Below are positions 9,609 to 18,202 of a stretch of 64,000 nucleotides of DNA, piece after piece. Positions within the stretch are counted from its first letter, which is position 1. Each line of letters begins with the position of its first letter. Origin of the DNA: JBCFBK01 sp038562555 (GTDB lineage Bacteria; Bacteroidota; Bacteroidia; Bacteroidales; Prolixibacteraceae); assembly GCA_038562555.1 (NCBI GenBank), contig JBCFBK010000008.1:62001-126000 (forward strand). Reading direction: 5' to 3'. Position numbers and translations under genes: made by a program. Below the pieces are notes generated by a model. That model searched no databases and had not been told where the DNA came from. It saw nothing but the letters and a program-made list of their open reading frames with translations.

Positions 9609-9639
9609 AGTGGTTGCCCGGAATTTTTGGGCGACCACT
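9609..9639. terminator. Hairpin between convergent katG and mnmE
   Basis: AGTGGTTGCCC (9609-9619) pairs with GGGCGACCACT (9629-9639), with one G-T wobble, around a 9-base loop. It lies 17 bases after the katG stop and 16 bases before the mnmE stop. It can serve both directions, though the T tracts are short. Confidence 0.65.
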
Positions 9640-9655
9640 TTCAATGTTGTTGAAA

Positions 9656-11050
9656 TTACTTTCCGATACAGAAATGCCTAAAGATGTGTCCGAGGATTTC
9701 GTTGCTGCTGATGTCGCCGGTGATTTCGCCCAGGTACTGAAGGCATTCGCGAATGTCCTGTGCCAGAAATTCCCCTGAAACCTGCTGTTCCATACCCATT
9801 TGTACCCGTTGAAGCGACTCGTTGGCACGAACAAGCGCTTCAAAATGCCGGACGTTGATCACAATGGTGTCTTCTTCTCCGATTTGATCCAGTTCAGCAG
9901 TTTGCTGCATCACCGTTATCAGCTCGTCCAGGTGGTCCCGGTTCTTTGCAGAAAGAAAAACCAGATGCTCGCCTGGCTGCAGGCTGAGATTCTGAAGTCC
10001 GCCGATTGTATCCGCCAACCCGATATCCGTCTTATTGGCTGCGATGATCAGACGCTGATCGGTGATCAGCTCACGGATCAGCTCAATCCTGCCGGTGATC
10101 ACAGGCAGGGGATTCGTCGTGTCGACCACCAGCAAGGCAATAGACGCCTCCCGAAGCTTGTTGTAGCTCCTTGCTATCCCCATGCTTTCGATGGTATCGT
10201 TAGTTTTACGAAGTCCGGCTGTGTCAAAAAAACGAAATGCAGTTCCCTGAATGTCAATCACATCCTCGATCACATCACGGGTGGTACCGTGAATGTCCGA
10301 TACGATAGCCTTTTCCTCATTCAACAGAGCATTCAGCAGAGTCGATTTTCCAACATTAGTTTCGCCAACAATCGCTACAGGAATGCCGTTTTTGATGACA
10401 TTTCCCAGCCGGAAGGAATTCTTCAGCCGCACTACCACTTCGGTAATCTGATCGATCAGCTTTTTTAACGCCGAACGATCGGCAAACTCAACATCTTCTT
10501 CACTGAAGTCGAGTTCCAACTCGACAAGGGCGATAAAATGCAACAGTTTTTCCCGCAACTGCGTTATTTCGGTTGAAAATCCTCCACGCATCTGATTAAG
10601 TGCCACCTTTTGGGAAGCACGGGTGGTCGAGGCAATCAGATCGGCCACAGCTTCCGCCTGCGACAGGTCCATCTTCCCATTCAGAAACGCCCTTTTGGTG
10701 AACTCGCCCGGACCGGCCATCCGTGCTCCCCGTGAAATAAGCACCTGCAGGATGCGCTGCTGTATATAAACCGAGCCATGGCAGCTGATTTCAACCACAT
10801 CTTCTCCGGTGAACGAGTGAGGGGCGAGAAAGAGCGATACCACTACTTCGTCAATAATTTCAGCGCCTTCGCAAAAAACACCGTAATGAAGCGTGTTGCC
10901 TTTCTGGGCCGCAAGATGTTTACCTTCGACCGGAGAGCGGAATACCCGGCTGGCTATTTCAATGGCCTTTCCTCCCGATAAACGGAGCACCGCAATGGGT
11001 CCCATCCCGGGAGACGTGGCTATGGCGCATATGGTAGATTGATCAGGCAT
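9656..11050 (-). CDS. mnmE: tRNA modification GTPase MnmE
   Basis: MnmE works with MnmG to add the carboxymethylaminomethyl group to U34 of certain tRNAs. The N-terminal folate-binding domain begins ICAIATSPGMGPIAVLRLSG. The G domain carries GETNVGKST, GTTRDVIE, DTAGLRK and NKTD. The protein ends in the catalytic motif CIGK. The ATG at 11050 is preferred over an in-frame GTG at 11071, because conserved sequence starts right after it. This gives 464 residues, usual for the family. It is divergent from the sirtuin gene with a 72-base gap. Confidence 0.96.
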   Translation of the reverse strand: MPDQSTICAIATSPGMGPIAVLRLSGGKAIEIASRVFRSPVEGKHLAAQKGNTLHYGVFCEGAEIIDEVVVSLFLAPHSFTGEDVVEISCHGSVYIQQRILQVLISRGARMAGPGEFTKRAFLNGKMDLSQAEAVADLIASTTRASQKVALNQMRGGFSTEITQLREKLLHFIALVELELDFSEEDVEFADRSALKKLIDQITEVVVRLKNSFRLGNVIKNGIPVAIVGETNVGKSTLLNALLNEEKAIVSDIHGTTRDVIEDVIDIQGTAFRFFDTAGLRKTNDTIESMGIARSYNKLREASIALLVVDTTNPLPVITGRIELIRELITDQRLIIAANKTDIGLADTIGGLQNLSLQPGEHLVFLSAKNRDHLDELITVMQQTAELDQIGEEDTIVINVRHFEALVRANESLQRVQMGMEQQVSGEFLAQDIRECLQYLGEITGDISSNEILGHIFRHFCIGK

Positions 11051-11122
11051 ATCAATATTTCTCTGTTCCACAAAAGTAGGGAATGAAATCCAAACAGTAA
11101 CTTTGCAGAAAAATTATTTCAC

Positions 11123-11872
11123 ATGGATGCAGTGATCGAAAGAGCCATCCGCGCAATTAAGCGGTCTCGGTATACCATCGTTTTTACTGGTGCGGGAATC
11201 TCCGTTGAAAGCGGGATTCCGCCGTTCCGGGGCGAGAACGGTATCTGGAATAAATATGATCCGAAAGTACTTGAACTGGATTATTTTATCACAAATCCGG
11301 CGCGATGCTGGATCTCGATTCGGGAAATTTTTTATGATTTTTTTGCAGTATCCAAACCCAACGATGCCCATTTTATGCTCGCCCGAATGGAGAAAAACGG
11401 ACTTTTAAACGCTGTGATCACGCAAAACATCGATAATTTGCATCAGGAAGCAGGAAGCCATACCGTACGGGAGTTTCATGGCAATTCGAAACAACTCGTA
11501 TGCATGAAGTGCGGTAAAAAATATCCGGTACGTGATTTTGATCTCCGACATATACCTCCCTTATGCAAACAGGATGGAGCGGTACTTAAACCTGATTTTG
11601 TGTTTTTTGGAGAAGGTATACCTGAGAAAGCCTGTTCTGATTCATTTGCCGATGCCGGCAAGGCTGAAGTATGCCTGGTCGTAGGCTCAACAGGCGAAGT
11701 TATTCCTGCAGCCTATGTTCCGCGAATGGCCAAACAACACGGAGCAACTATTATCGAGATCAACCCTGTTGAGTCTTCTTTTACAGACAAAATTACCGAT
11801 ATCTGGTTAAAGGGAAGGGCAGGAGAGGTGTTGATGCAAGTCGGGAAGCTGTTGGACGCAAACGCCGATTAA
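11123..11872 (+). CDS. NAD-dependent protein deacylase, Sir2 family
   Basis: Sirtuins remove acyl groups from lysines using NAD+. This 249-residue protein has the NAD-binding motifs FTGAGISVESGIPPFRG and TQNIDNLHQEAGS, the catalytic His in EFHGN, and VGSTGEVIPAA. The zinc ribbon is unusual: the first pair is CMKC, but the second pair reads C-K-Q-D, so the fourth Cys is replaced by Asp. It may bind zinc with Asp as ligand or have a weakened site. No substrate can be inferred from neighbours. Confidence 0.93.
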   Translation: MDAVIERAIRAIKRSRYTIVFTGAGISVESGIPPFRGENGIWNKYDPKVLELDYFITNPARCWISIREIFYDFFAVSKPNDAHFMLARMEKNGLLNAVITQNIDNLHQEAGSHTVREFHGNSKQLVCMKCGKKYPVRDFDLRHIPPLCKQDGAVLKPDFVFFGEGIPEKACSDSFADAGKAEVCLVVGSTGEVIPAAYVPRMAKQHGATIIEINPVESSFTDKITDIWLKGRAGEVLMQVGKLLDANAD

Positions 11873-11883
11873 GAAAAAAAAGG

Positions 11884-11891
11884 TATATTTG
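11884..11891 (+). promoter_or_regulatory. Candidate -7 element upstream of fabG
   Basis: TATATTTG fits TAnnTTTG, 87 bases before the fabG ATG. No clear -33 TTTG is present at the expected spacing. The rest of the spacer holds low-complexity CTTGATACTTGATACTT-type sequence. Confidence 0.3.
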
Positions 11892-11978
11892 GGCCGAAAA
11901 ATGCTCCGGTCATAGACTCACCAGAGCTTAACGTCTTAATACGTGTGTCTTGATACTTGATACTTAAATTAGATACAG

Positions 11979-12725
11979 ATGAAACTACTTGATGGAAAAA
12001 CAGCAATTATTACCGGTGCCTCAAGAGGTATTGGTAAAGCGATTGCTTTAAAATTTGCTGAAGAGGGTTGTAATATTGCTTTCACCGATCTGTTTGAAGA
12101 TGATCATATGAAGGCAACGGAAGCAGAACTGAATGCCCTGGGCGTGAAGGCAAAAGGTTATGCTTCGAACGCTGCCCTTTTCGAACAGACTGATGAAGTA
12201 GTCACCAAAATTGTTGATGAATTCGGACAGGTTGACGTGCTGGTGAACAATGCCGGTATTACCAAAGATACCTTGCTGATGCGGATGACCGAAGAACAAT
12301 GGGACGCCGTTATCAATGTCAATCTGAAGTCGGTATTTAACTTCACGAAGGCCGTGCAAAAAACCATGCTGAAACAAAGGAGCGGTTCGATCGTCAATTT
12401 AAGCTCAGTCGTGGGCGTAAGCGGAAACGCCGGACAGTCGAACTATTCAGCATCGAAAGCCGGCATTATCGGCTTTACCAAATCGATCGCCAAAGAGCTT
12501 GGTTCGCGGGGTATTCGCAGTAATGCCATCGCCCCAGGGTTTATCATCACCGAAATGACCGCCAAAATTCCGGAAGATGCACGAAAGGCCTGGGAAGCCA
12601 ATATCCCTATGAAACGCGGCGGATCTCCCGAAGAAGTTGCCAGGGTGGCATTATTTCTGGCATCCGATCTTTCATCCTATGTCAGTGGGCAAGTTATAAA
12701 TGTATGCGGGGCAATGAATACCTGA
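11979..12725 (+). CDS. fabG: 3-oxoacyl-[acyl-carrier-protein] reductase FabG
   Basis: This is an SDR-family, NADPH-dependent reductase of the fatty acid elongation cycle. The 248 residues include the Rossmann motif TGASRGIGKAIAL (about 12-24), the NNAG motif, the catalytic Ser in NLSSVVGVSGNAGQ, and the catalytic YSASKAG. The C-terminal GQVINVCGAMNT matches FabG of Bacteroidota. It appears to be a single-gene unit, ending in a strong terminator. Another SDR reductase is possible but less likely. Confidence 0.93.
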   Translation: MKLLDGKTAIITGASRGIGKAIALKFAEEGCNIAFTDLFEDDHMKATEAELNALGVKAKGYASNAALFEQTDEVVTKIVDEFGQVDVLVNNAGITKDTLLMRMTEEQWDAVINVNLKSVFNFTKAVQKTMLKQRSGSIVNLSSVVGVSGNAGQSNYSASKAGIIGFTKSIAKELGSRGIRSNAIAPGFIITEMTAKIPEDARKAWEANIPMKRGGSPEEVARVALFLASDLSSYVSGQVINVCGAMNT

Positions 12726-12751
12726 TGCCTGAACTGCACGATATCGCAAAA

Positions 12752-12781
12752 AACCGTTACCCTGATCGTAACGGTTTTTTT
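12752..12781 (+). terminator. Rho-independent terminator of fabG
   Basis: AACCGTTAC (12752-12760) and GTAACGGTT (12768-12776) form a perfect 9-bp stem with a 7-base loop, followed by a T run to 12781. It starts 26 bases after the fabG stop. Confidence 0.92.
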
Positions 12782-12893
12782 GTTCGTGTCAGATCACAGA
12801 CTTTTATTGATGTTACTTTTTTCATAACTTGTGTTCTTTTATGATGAAGAGGAACGGACCCCTTGTCTTGGGGTATTTTACGAACTTTGGCAG

Positions 12894-14045
12894 ATGAATA
12901 GAAGAAGCATAGCCTTTCAGTTAAGTCTGTATATCCTGATTACGGTAAGCCTCGTTTTTACGGTTATCGTTTTCATGAATTATGATCTCAGTAAAAAGAT
13001 CGTATTGGGGCATATCGGAGGAAGCGGTGCCGGCCAGGCGGATTTGAACGGTCTTTTACGTGATATGATCATCGTATCAGTTACCGGTCTGGTCGTGATC
13101 TCGTTTGTTATCAGGTGGGTATTTCGCCGTACCCTTATTCCTTTATCCCATGTAGTCGAGTCGATCAGGCAGTTTACCTTTGGTGAACGGTCAAAGAAAA
13201 AACGCGATAATGAAATTAATTTGCTGGCTGACAGTTTGTCTGAACTGCAGCAAAAATATTCTGGTTTTATGGTTGAACAGAATCAGAATAAGAAAGACCG
13301 GCGAAAGTATGAAAAAGATCTGAAATCGGCCCGGGAGATTCAGTCGGTCATTATACCCAACCACTTTTCATTGGTTCCCCGACATCCGGAAATTGACCTG
13401 TATGCTTCACTTCATCCGGCCGAAAGCATTGGCGGCGATTTCTACGACTTTTTTTTCATTGACTCCAATCACCTTTTGTTTACCATGGGAGACGTCTCCG
13501 GAAAAGGAATACCTGCAGCACTTTTTATGGCCGTCGCCCACACCATGATTAAGAGTAAAGCCACTTCTTTGTCTGCCAAGCAGGTAGTTAATGAAGTAAA
13601 CAGGGAACTGAGCCATCATAATGCCAACCAGCATTTTTTAACCCTCTTTCTGGGTATCCTTGACATTCAAAACGGCATTTTGAACTATTGTAATGCTGCT
13701 CATAACTATCCTTTTCTGATCAGGTCAGACCGGCAGATACAGTTGCTTGACCGTACGCATGGTTTACCCATTGGGGTCTATCCGAACAAGACTTATGCGG
13801 GTGATTCGATTGTACTCCGCGGCGGCGATATGATCATTCTCTATACAGACGGTGTCACCGACTGTATAGATGCGAATGATCATCTCTACGGGATGGAGCG
13901 ATTGACCGAAAATATCAGCAACATGATGGAGCTGTCTTCGCAGGAGCTGGTAACACGCCTGCTGAAAAGCCTGGAGGTATTTCATGGAAAGACCCCGCAG
14001 GCCGACGACATCAGCCTCATGGCTATCCGGTATAATGAAAAATAA
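12894..14045 (+). CDS. Membrane PP2C-type (SpoIIE/RsbU-like) serine phosphatase
   Basis: This is a 383-residue protein with two N-terminal membrane helices flanking a short loop of about 40 residues, a HAMP-like linker (about residues 75-130), then a SpoIIE/RsbU-type phosphatase domain. The metal-binding motifs are ESIGGDFYDF, TMGDVSGKGIPAALFMA and the late TDGVTDCID and ADDISLM segments. The ATG at 12894 is preferred over a GTG at 12831, since the first 21 residues of the long form look non-native. Such phosphatases normally act on anti-sigma-factor antagonists; no such partner is encoded nearby. Confidence 0.9.
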   Translation: MNRRSIAFQLSLYILITVSLVFTVIVFMNYDLSKKIVLGHIGGSGAGQADLNGLLRDMIIVSVTGLVVISFVIRWVFRRTLIPLSHVVESIRQFTFGERSKKKRDNEINLLADSLSELQQKYSGFMVEQNQNKKDRRKYEKDLKSAREIQSVIIPNHFSLVPRHPEIDLYASLHPAESIGGDFYDFFFIDSNHLLFTMGDVSGKGIPAALFMAVAHTMIKSKATSLSAKQVVNEVNRELSHHNANQHFLTLFLGILDIQNGILNYCNAAHNYPFLIRSDRQIQLLDRTHGLPIGVYPNKTYAGDSIVLRGGDMIILYTDGVTDCIDANDHLYGMERLTENISNMMELSSQELVTRLLKSLEVFHGKTPQADDISLMAIRYNEK

Positions 14046-14089
14046 TTAAACAATTTCACCTGCTGTTCCTTTAATTTAAAAAGTTTCCT

Positions 14090-14151
14090 GCGTTTGGGGA
14101 TCTGCTTTCCGAGAAAAGAGCCTCATTGCCGGGAGGTACTATCCCAAACGC
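14090..14151. promoter_or_regulatory. Structured leader upstream of the MscS-type gene
   Basis: GCGTTTGGGGAT (14090-14101) pairs with ATCCCAAACGC (14141-14151) apart from one bulged G. A weaker inner pairing of TTCCG with CGGGA lies inside the loop. It starts 44 bases after the phosphatase stop and ends 26 bases before the ATG at 14178. There is no T tract after it, so it is more likely a leader or processing structure than a terminator. Confidence 0.45.
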
Positions 14152-14177
14152 ACGGGAATACCCAAAAATGAAGAGGA

Positions 14178-15266
14178 ATGAATGAATTTCAACATCTGTT
14201 ACTGGAAGCCGGAAGTATTGTTGCAGGGATCTTCCTGGCCATCATTGTCTACCGCGCCCTGCGGAAATTTGTGAGGAAACAGGCGCATCAGCATGTCTGG
14301 TTAAAAATACTCAAACGAGCGATCGTACCATTAGGCATTTTGATCGTTATTACCCTAGCTTCAGTCTGGCTTCCGGTGATCGAAATCCCTTTTGACATTC
14401 ATATCTTTATTTCTATCTGTTACACGATTGTTATCGCCTGGATCCTGATCATTGCCATTGCCAGCATTCGGCTGATTGTTATGGCCCGGTACGATATTAC
14501 CTTGTCGGATAATCTGAAGGCGCGTAAAATTCAAACGCAACTGGTCGTTATTGAGCGGGTACTGACCACGGCAGTCATCTTCATCGCTTTTTCCGTCATA
14601 CTGCTGACATTCCCGCGGATCAGGCAAGTGGGAATGAGTTTGCTGGCCAGCGCGGGTATTGCCGGGATCATCATTGGATTTGCCGCCCAGCAAAGTCTCT
14701 CCATGTTCCTCGCCGGCTTTCAGATTGCCTTTACCCAACCCATCCGGATCGATGATGTTGTTATTGTTGAAAATGAGTGGGGAAGGGTGGAAGAGATTAC
14801 GCTCACCTATGTGGTCATCCGGATTTGGGACCAGCGAAGATTAATTGTTCCGATCAATTATTTTATAAACAAGCCATTCCAAAACTGGAGCCGCACAACT
14901 ACCGAAATACTTGGGACCGTATTTGTTTATGTCGATCTGGAATTCCCGATTGAGGTGTTGCGTCAGGAGCTCACGCGCATATTGAAAGACCTGACCGAAT
15001 GGGACGGAAAGGTAAGCAACCTGCAAGTGACCGATATTAAAGAAAATGTCATTGAATTAAGGGTTCTGGTTAGTTCCACCAACTCCTCTCTGTCGTGGGA
15101 TTTAAGGGTTAAAATAAGGGAAAAACTCATCAACTTTATTCAGCATACCTATCCGCAGTATTTTCCACGAACCAGGGTTATTGTGAATACAGGAACGGAG
15201 CACACCGTAAGCGCTCGGGAGGAGGGGTCCATATACGCGGGAAAGCTTGATCCGAACCGGAAATAA
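14178..15266 (+). CDS. Small-conductance mechanosensitive channel, MscS family
   Basis: This is a 362-residue inner-membrane channel that releases solutes on hypo-osmotic shock. There are four predicted membrane helices within residues 1-175; the last is Gly/Ala-rich (LLASAGIAGIIIGFAAQ), like the MscS pore helix. The cytoplasmic beta domain follows (IRIDDVVIVENEWGRVEEITLTYV), then RRLIVPINYFINKPFQNWSR, which is typical of the family. The ATG at 14178 opens MNEFQHLL. The stop codon is inside the 5' arm of the downstream hairpin. Confidence 0.92.
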   Translation: MNEFQHLLLEAGSIVAGIFLAIIVYRALRKFVRKQAHQHVWLKILKRAIVPLGILIVITLASVWLPVIEIPFDIHIFISICYTIVIAWILIIAIASIRLIVMARYDITLSDNLKARKIQTQLVVIERVLTTAVIFIAFSVILLTFPRIRQVGMSLLASAGIAGIIIGFAAQQSLSMFLAGFQIAFTQPIRIDDVVIVENEWGRVEEITLTYVVIRIWDQRRLIVPINYFINKPFQNWSRTTTEILGTVFVYVDLEFPIEVLRQELTRILKDLTEWDGKVSNLQVTDIKENVIELRVLVSSTNSSLSWDLRVKIREKLINFIQHTYPQYFPRTRVIVNTGTEHTVSAREEGSIYAGKLDPNRK

Positions 15267-15306
15267 CAATACCCCTAAAGCGCTGTCACTTTAGGGGTAT
15301 TGTTAT
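15263..15306. terminator. Bidirectional hairpin between convergent mscS-type gene and clpC
   Basis: An 18-base perfect inverted repeat (15263-15280 against 15289-15306; core ACCCCTAAAG/CTTTAGGGGT) surrounds the 8-base loop CGCTGTCA. It overlaps the stop codon of the channel gene and ends 14 bases before the clpC stop. The A/T-rich outer arms give U-rich ends in both directions. Confidence 0.85.
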
Positions 15307-15320
15307 CGTGCCGTCCTTTT

Positions 15321-17837
15321 TCAGGCTTGCTGAGGAGCGCCGAGAATCCGGATCTTGATTTTTTCATTTTTCTTGTCAAAGCCGATCGACACGGTGTCAC
15401 CCTCGGTTATGGAAGCCCGGATAATGACTTCTGCCATTTCGTCTTCAAGGTACTTTTGAATTGCCCGTTTCAGGGGCCGGGCGCCATACTGGACATCATA
15501 ACCTTTTTCTGCGATGAAGTCCTTGGCGGCCCGCGAAATCTTGAGTTTGTAGTTCAATGAGGCAACACGGTCATACAATCCTTTGAGCTCAATATCAATG
15601 ATTTTGTGTATGTCTTCCTTCGAAAGACTGTTGAACATTACCACGTCATCGATCCTGTTCAGAAATTCCGGTGCAAATGTCCGCTTCAGCGCTTTTTCAA
15701 CAATATATTTCGCATGTTCGGTTTCGTCTTCTGCCGTTTTTGCATGCACATTGAATCCGATTCCCGCTCCAAAATCCTTTAATTGACGCGAACCGATGTT
15801 AGATGTCATGATAATAATGGTATTTTTAAAATCGATATTCCTTCCCAGACTGTCGGTAAGTCGTCCTTCGTCAAGCATCTGCAGCAAGAGATGAAATACG
15901 TCAGGATGCGCTTTTTCGATTTCATCCAGCAACAAGACTGAGTATGGCTTGCGCCGGATTTTCTCGGTCAACTGGCCGCCTTCTTCATATCCGACATATC
16001 CCGGGGGAGCTCCGACAAGGCGTGAAACGGAAAATTTTTCCATGTATTCGCTCATATCGATCCGGATCAGTGCGTCTGTACTGTCAAATAAATACTGCGC
16101 GATCACCTTGGCGAGCTGAGTTTTCCCCACGCCGGTAGGCCCGAGGAATATAAAAGAGCCAATCGGCTTGTTGGGATCCTTCAAGCCGGCACGGTTTCGC
16201 TGGATAGCTTTTACAATTTTTTTAATTGCCTCATCCTGTCCAACGACACTGCCCTTCAGTTTTTCTCCCATGTACATCAGCCGTTTCCCTTCGGCCTGGG
16301 CAATACGTTGCACCGGAACACCTGACATCATGGCAACAACTTCTGCCACTTTATCCTCATTCACGACCTCACGATGACTCAGCAGCTCTTTTTCCCAGGC
16401 TTCTTTCTCCTGATCGAGCAACTGCAGCAGGTTTTTTTCCTTATCGCGATGGCTCGCTGCAAGTTCGAAATTCTGACTCTTAACGGCTCTTATTTTTTCT
16501 TCACGGGTGCTTTCTATTTTCTGTTCCAGCTTAACAATCCGGTCTGGCACGTTAATATTGGATATATGCACACGCGATCCGGATTCGTCAAGGGCGTCAA
16601 TAGCCTTGTCCGGAAGAAAACGATCGGTAATATACCTGGCCGTCAGTTTAACGCAGGCTTCGATCGCTTCCTTCGTATAATATACGTTGTGATGGTCTTC
16701 ATATTTCTCCTTGATATTGTTCAGTATTTCAATGGTTTCGTCGACGGTTGTAGGTTCCACCATCACTTTCTGAAACCGCCGTTCCAATGCGCCATCCTTT
16801 TCAATTTGCTGACGGTATTCGTCAAGAGTGGTAGCACCGATACACTGGATGTCGCCCCGCGCCAGAGCAGGTTTCAGCATGTTAGCCGCATCAAGTGATC
16901 CTGTGGCGCCTCCGGCACCTACAATGGTGTGTATTTCGTCGATAAACAGAATGACGTTATTTACTTTCGAAAGCTCATTTAAGATAGCTTTCATGCGTTC
17001 CTCAAACTGTCCGCGATACTTGGTTCCGGCTACAATAGAGGCAATATCAAGGCTTACAACACGCTTGTCAAAGAGCACACGGGAAACCTTCTTTTGAACG
17101 ATACGCAAGGCGAGCCCTTCGGCAATCGCCGATTTACCCACCCCAGGTTCTCCGATCAAAATCGGATTATTCTTTTTTCGCCGGGACAGGATCTGAGCCA
17201 GGCGTTCGATTTCCTTTTGCCGGCCCACAATGGGGTCGAGGTTGTTCTCCTCGGCAGCTTTGGTGATGTCGATGCCAAAATTATCAAGGACAGGGGTTTC
17301 TGACTTTGCCGCACCCGGCTTCTTGGATGAGCCTGTTGAACCAGATTTGGAAAAGGGGTCATCCATATCATCGTCTTCTTCGCCAAAATCGGCCTTATCT
17401 TCGGGTTGCTTGTAGTCTTCCAGCCGCGATTTCAGGATGTAATAATTTACATGGAAATCATTCAATAACCCCGCAATCCTGCTGTCCTTGTCCTTCAAAA
17501 TGGCAAGCAACAAGTGTCCGGTACTAATGGTAGGGCTGTTCAGTGCCCGCGCTTCCAGATAAACAAGCTTTAAAGCTTTCTCTGCTGATTTTAAGAGTTG
17601 TATTGATGCCTGAGTATCAACTTCCTTATCTGTACGGAGCATATTTTCAACTGCCTCTTTTACCTCTGACAAATTTACTCCCAAATTGGAAAGCATATCA
17701 ATTGCAATACCTTCTCCATCTCTCAAAATTCCCAGAAAAATATGTTCCAGCCCGATCTGCTCGTTTCCCAACCTTATAGCCTCCTCGCGGCTGTAAGTGA
17801 GAACATCTTTTATTCTTGGTGAGAATTGAGAATCCAT
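15321..17837 (-). CDS. clpC: ATP-dependent Clp protease ATP-binding subunit ClpC
   Basis: This is an AAA+ unfoldase that feeds proteins to ClpP. The 838 residues comprise the N-terminal repeat domain (1-145), AAA-1 with Walker A GEPGVGKSAIAEG, a UVR-type middle domain (around KSQNFELAASHRDKEKN), AAA-2 with GPTGVGKTQLAK, and the D2-small domain. The ClpP-binding loop is present as IGF (in AGIGFNVH). Together with the UVR motif, this makes it ClpC rather than ClpB. It is divergent from gyrA across a 365-base spacer. Confidence 0.95.
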   Translation of the reverse strand: MDSQFSPRIKDVLTYSREEAIRLGNEQIGLEHIFLGILRDGEGIAIDMLSNLGVNLSEVKEAVENMLRTDKEVDTQASIQLLKSAEKALKLVYLEARALNSPTISTGHLLLAILKDKDSRIAGLLNDFHVNYYILKSRLEDYKQPEDKADFGEEDDDMDDPFSKSGSTGSSKKPGAAKSETPVLDNFGIDITKAAEENNLDPIVGRQKEIERLAQILSRRKKNNPILIGEPGVGKSAIAEGLALRIVQKKVSRVLFDKRVVSLDIASIVAGTKYRGQFEERMKAILNELSKVNNVILFIDEIHTIVGAGGATGSLDAANMLKPALARGDIQCIGATTLDEYRQQIEKDGALERRFQKVMVEPTTVDETIEILNNIKEKYEDHHNVYYTKEAIEACVKLTARYITDRFLPDKAIDALDESGSRVHISNINVPDRIVKLEQKIESTREEKIRAVKSQNFELAASHRDKEKNLLQLLDQEKEAWEKELLSHREVVNEDKVAEVVAMMSGVPVQRIAQAEGKRLMYMGEKLKGSVVGQDEAIKKIVKAIQRNRAGLKDPNKPIGSFIFLGPTGVGKTQLAKVIAQYLFDSTDALIRIDMSEYMEKFSVSRLVGAPPGYVGYEEGGQLTEKIRRKPYSVLLLDEIEKAHPDVFHLLLQMLDEGRLTDSLGRNIDFKNTIIIMTSNIGSRQLKDFGAGIGFNVHAKTAEDETEHAKYIVEKALKRTFAPEFLNRIDDVVMFNSLSKEDIHKIIDIELKGLYDRVASLNYKLKISRAAKDFIAEKGYDVQYGARPLKRAIQKYLEDEMAEVIIRASITEGDTVSIGFDKKNEKIKIRILGAPQQA

Positions 17838-18202
17838 AATCGTTGTTTGTTTTTATTATAAATATTGTATCACTCTAACAAAAAGTATTCCCAAAATGTT
17901 GAGTGAAAACGGGTTCATCCCGCGTTAATAATCATTTAAATCTGAAAGATCATCAAACAGCGTAACTCCGGCCGTTATTCCCTCCTCCGTTTCCGGAAAA
18001 CGATGACCTGAATCATGGCCTAAAAATACAGATAATTATTTATTCCCGTTTAATTAGAAAAGCTTGATTTTTAAACAGGATATTGTTGAAATTTAATAGC
18101 ACTTGTCCGATTAAATCGCTCGGAAAATAACCGTCTTTCGGACTATTTTTATATTTTTGTACTTCATTTTTAATAATACAAAAAAAGATAAAGGAGAATT
18201 AA
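17838..18202. other. Spacer between divergent clpC and gyrA
   Basis: This is a 365-base non-coding, A/T-rich stretch that should contain both promoters. On the plus strand, TATTTTTG (18152-18159) fits the -7 consensus and AAAGGAGAATTAA before the gyrA ATG is an unusually good Shine-Dalgarno for this group. A small hairpin, AACGGG-TTCAT-CCCG, lies at 17908-17922. I see no ORF or RNA gene. Confidence 0.6.

Noticed and set aside
9800..10468. Long plus-strand ORF opposite mnmE
   Set aside because: Lies wholly within the conserved mnmE gene and has no recognisable protein features.
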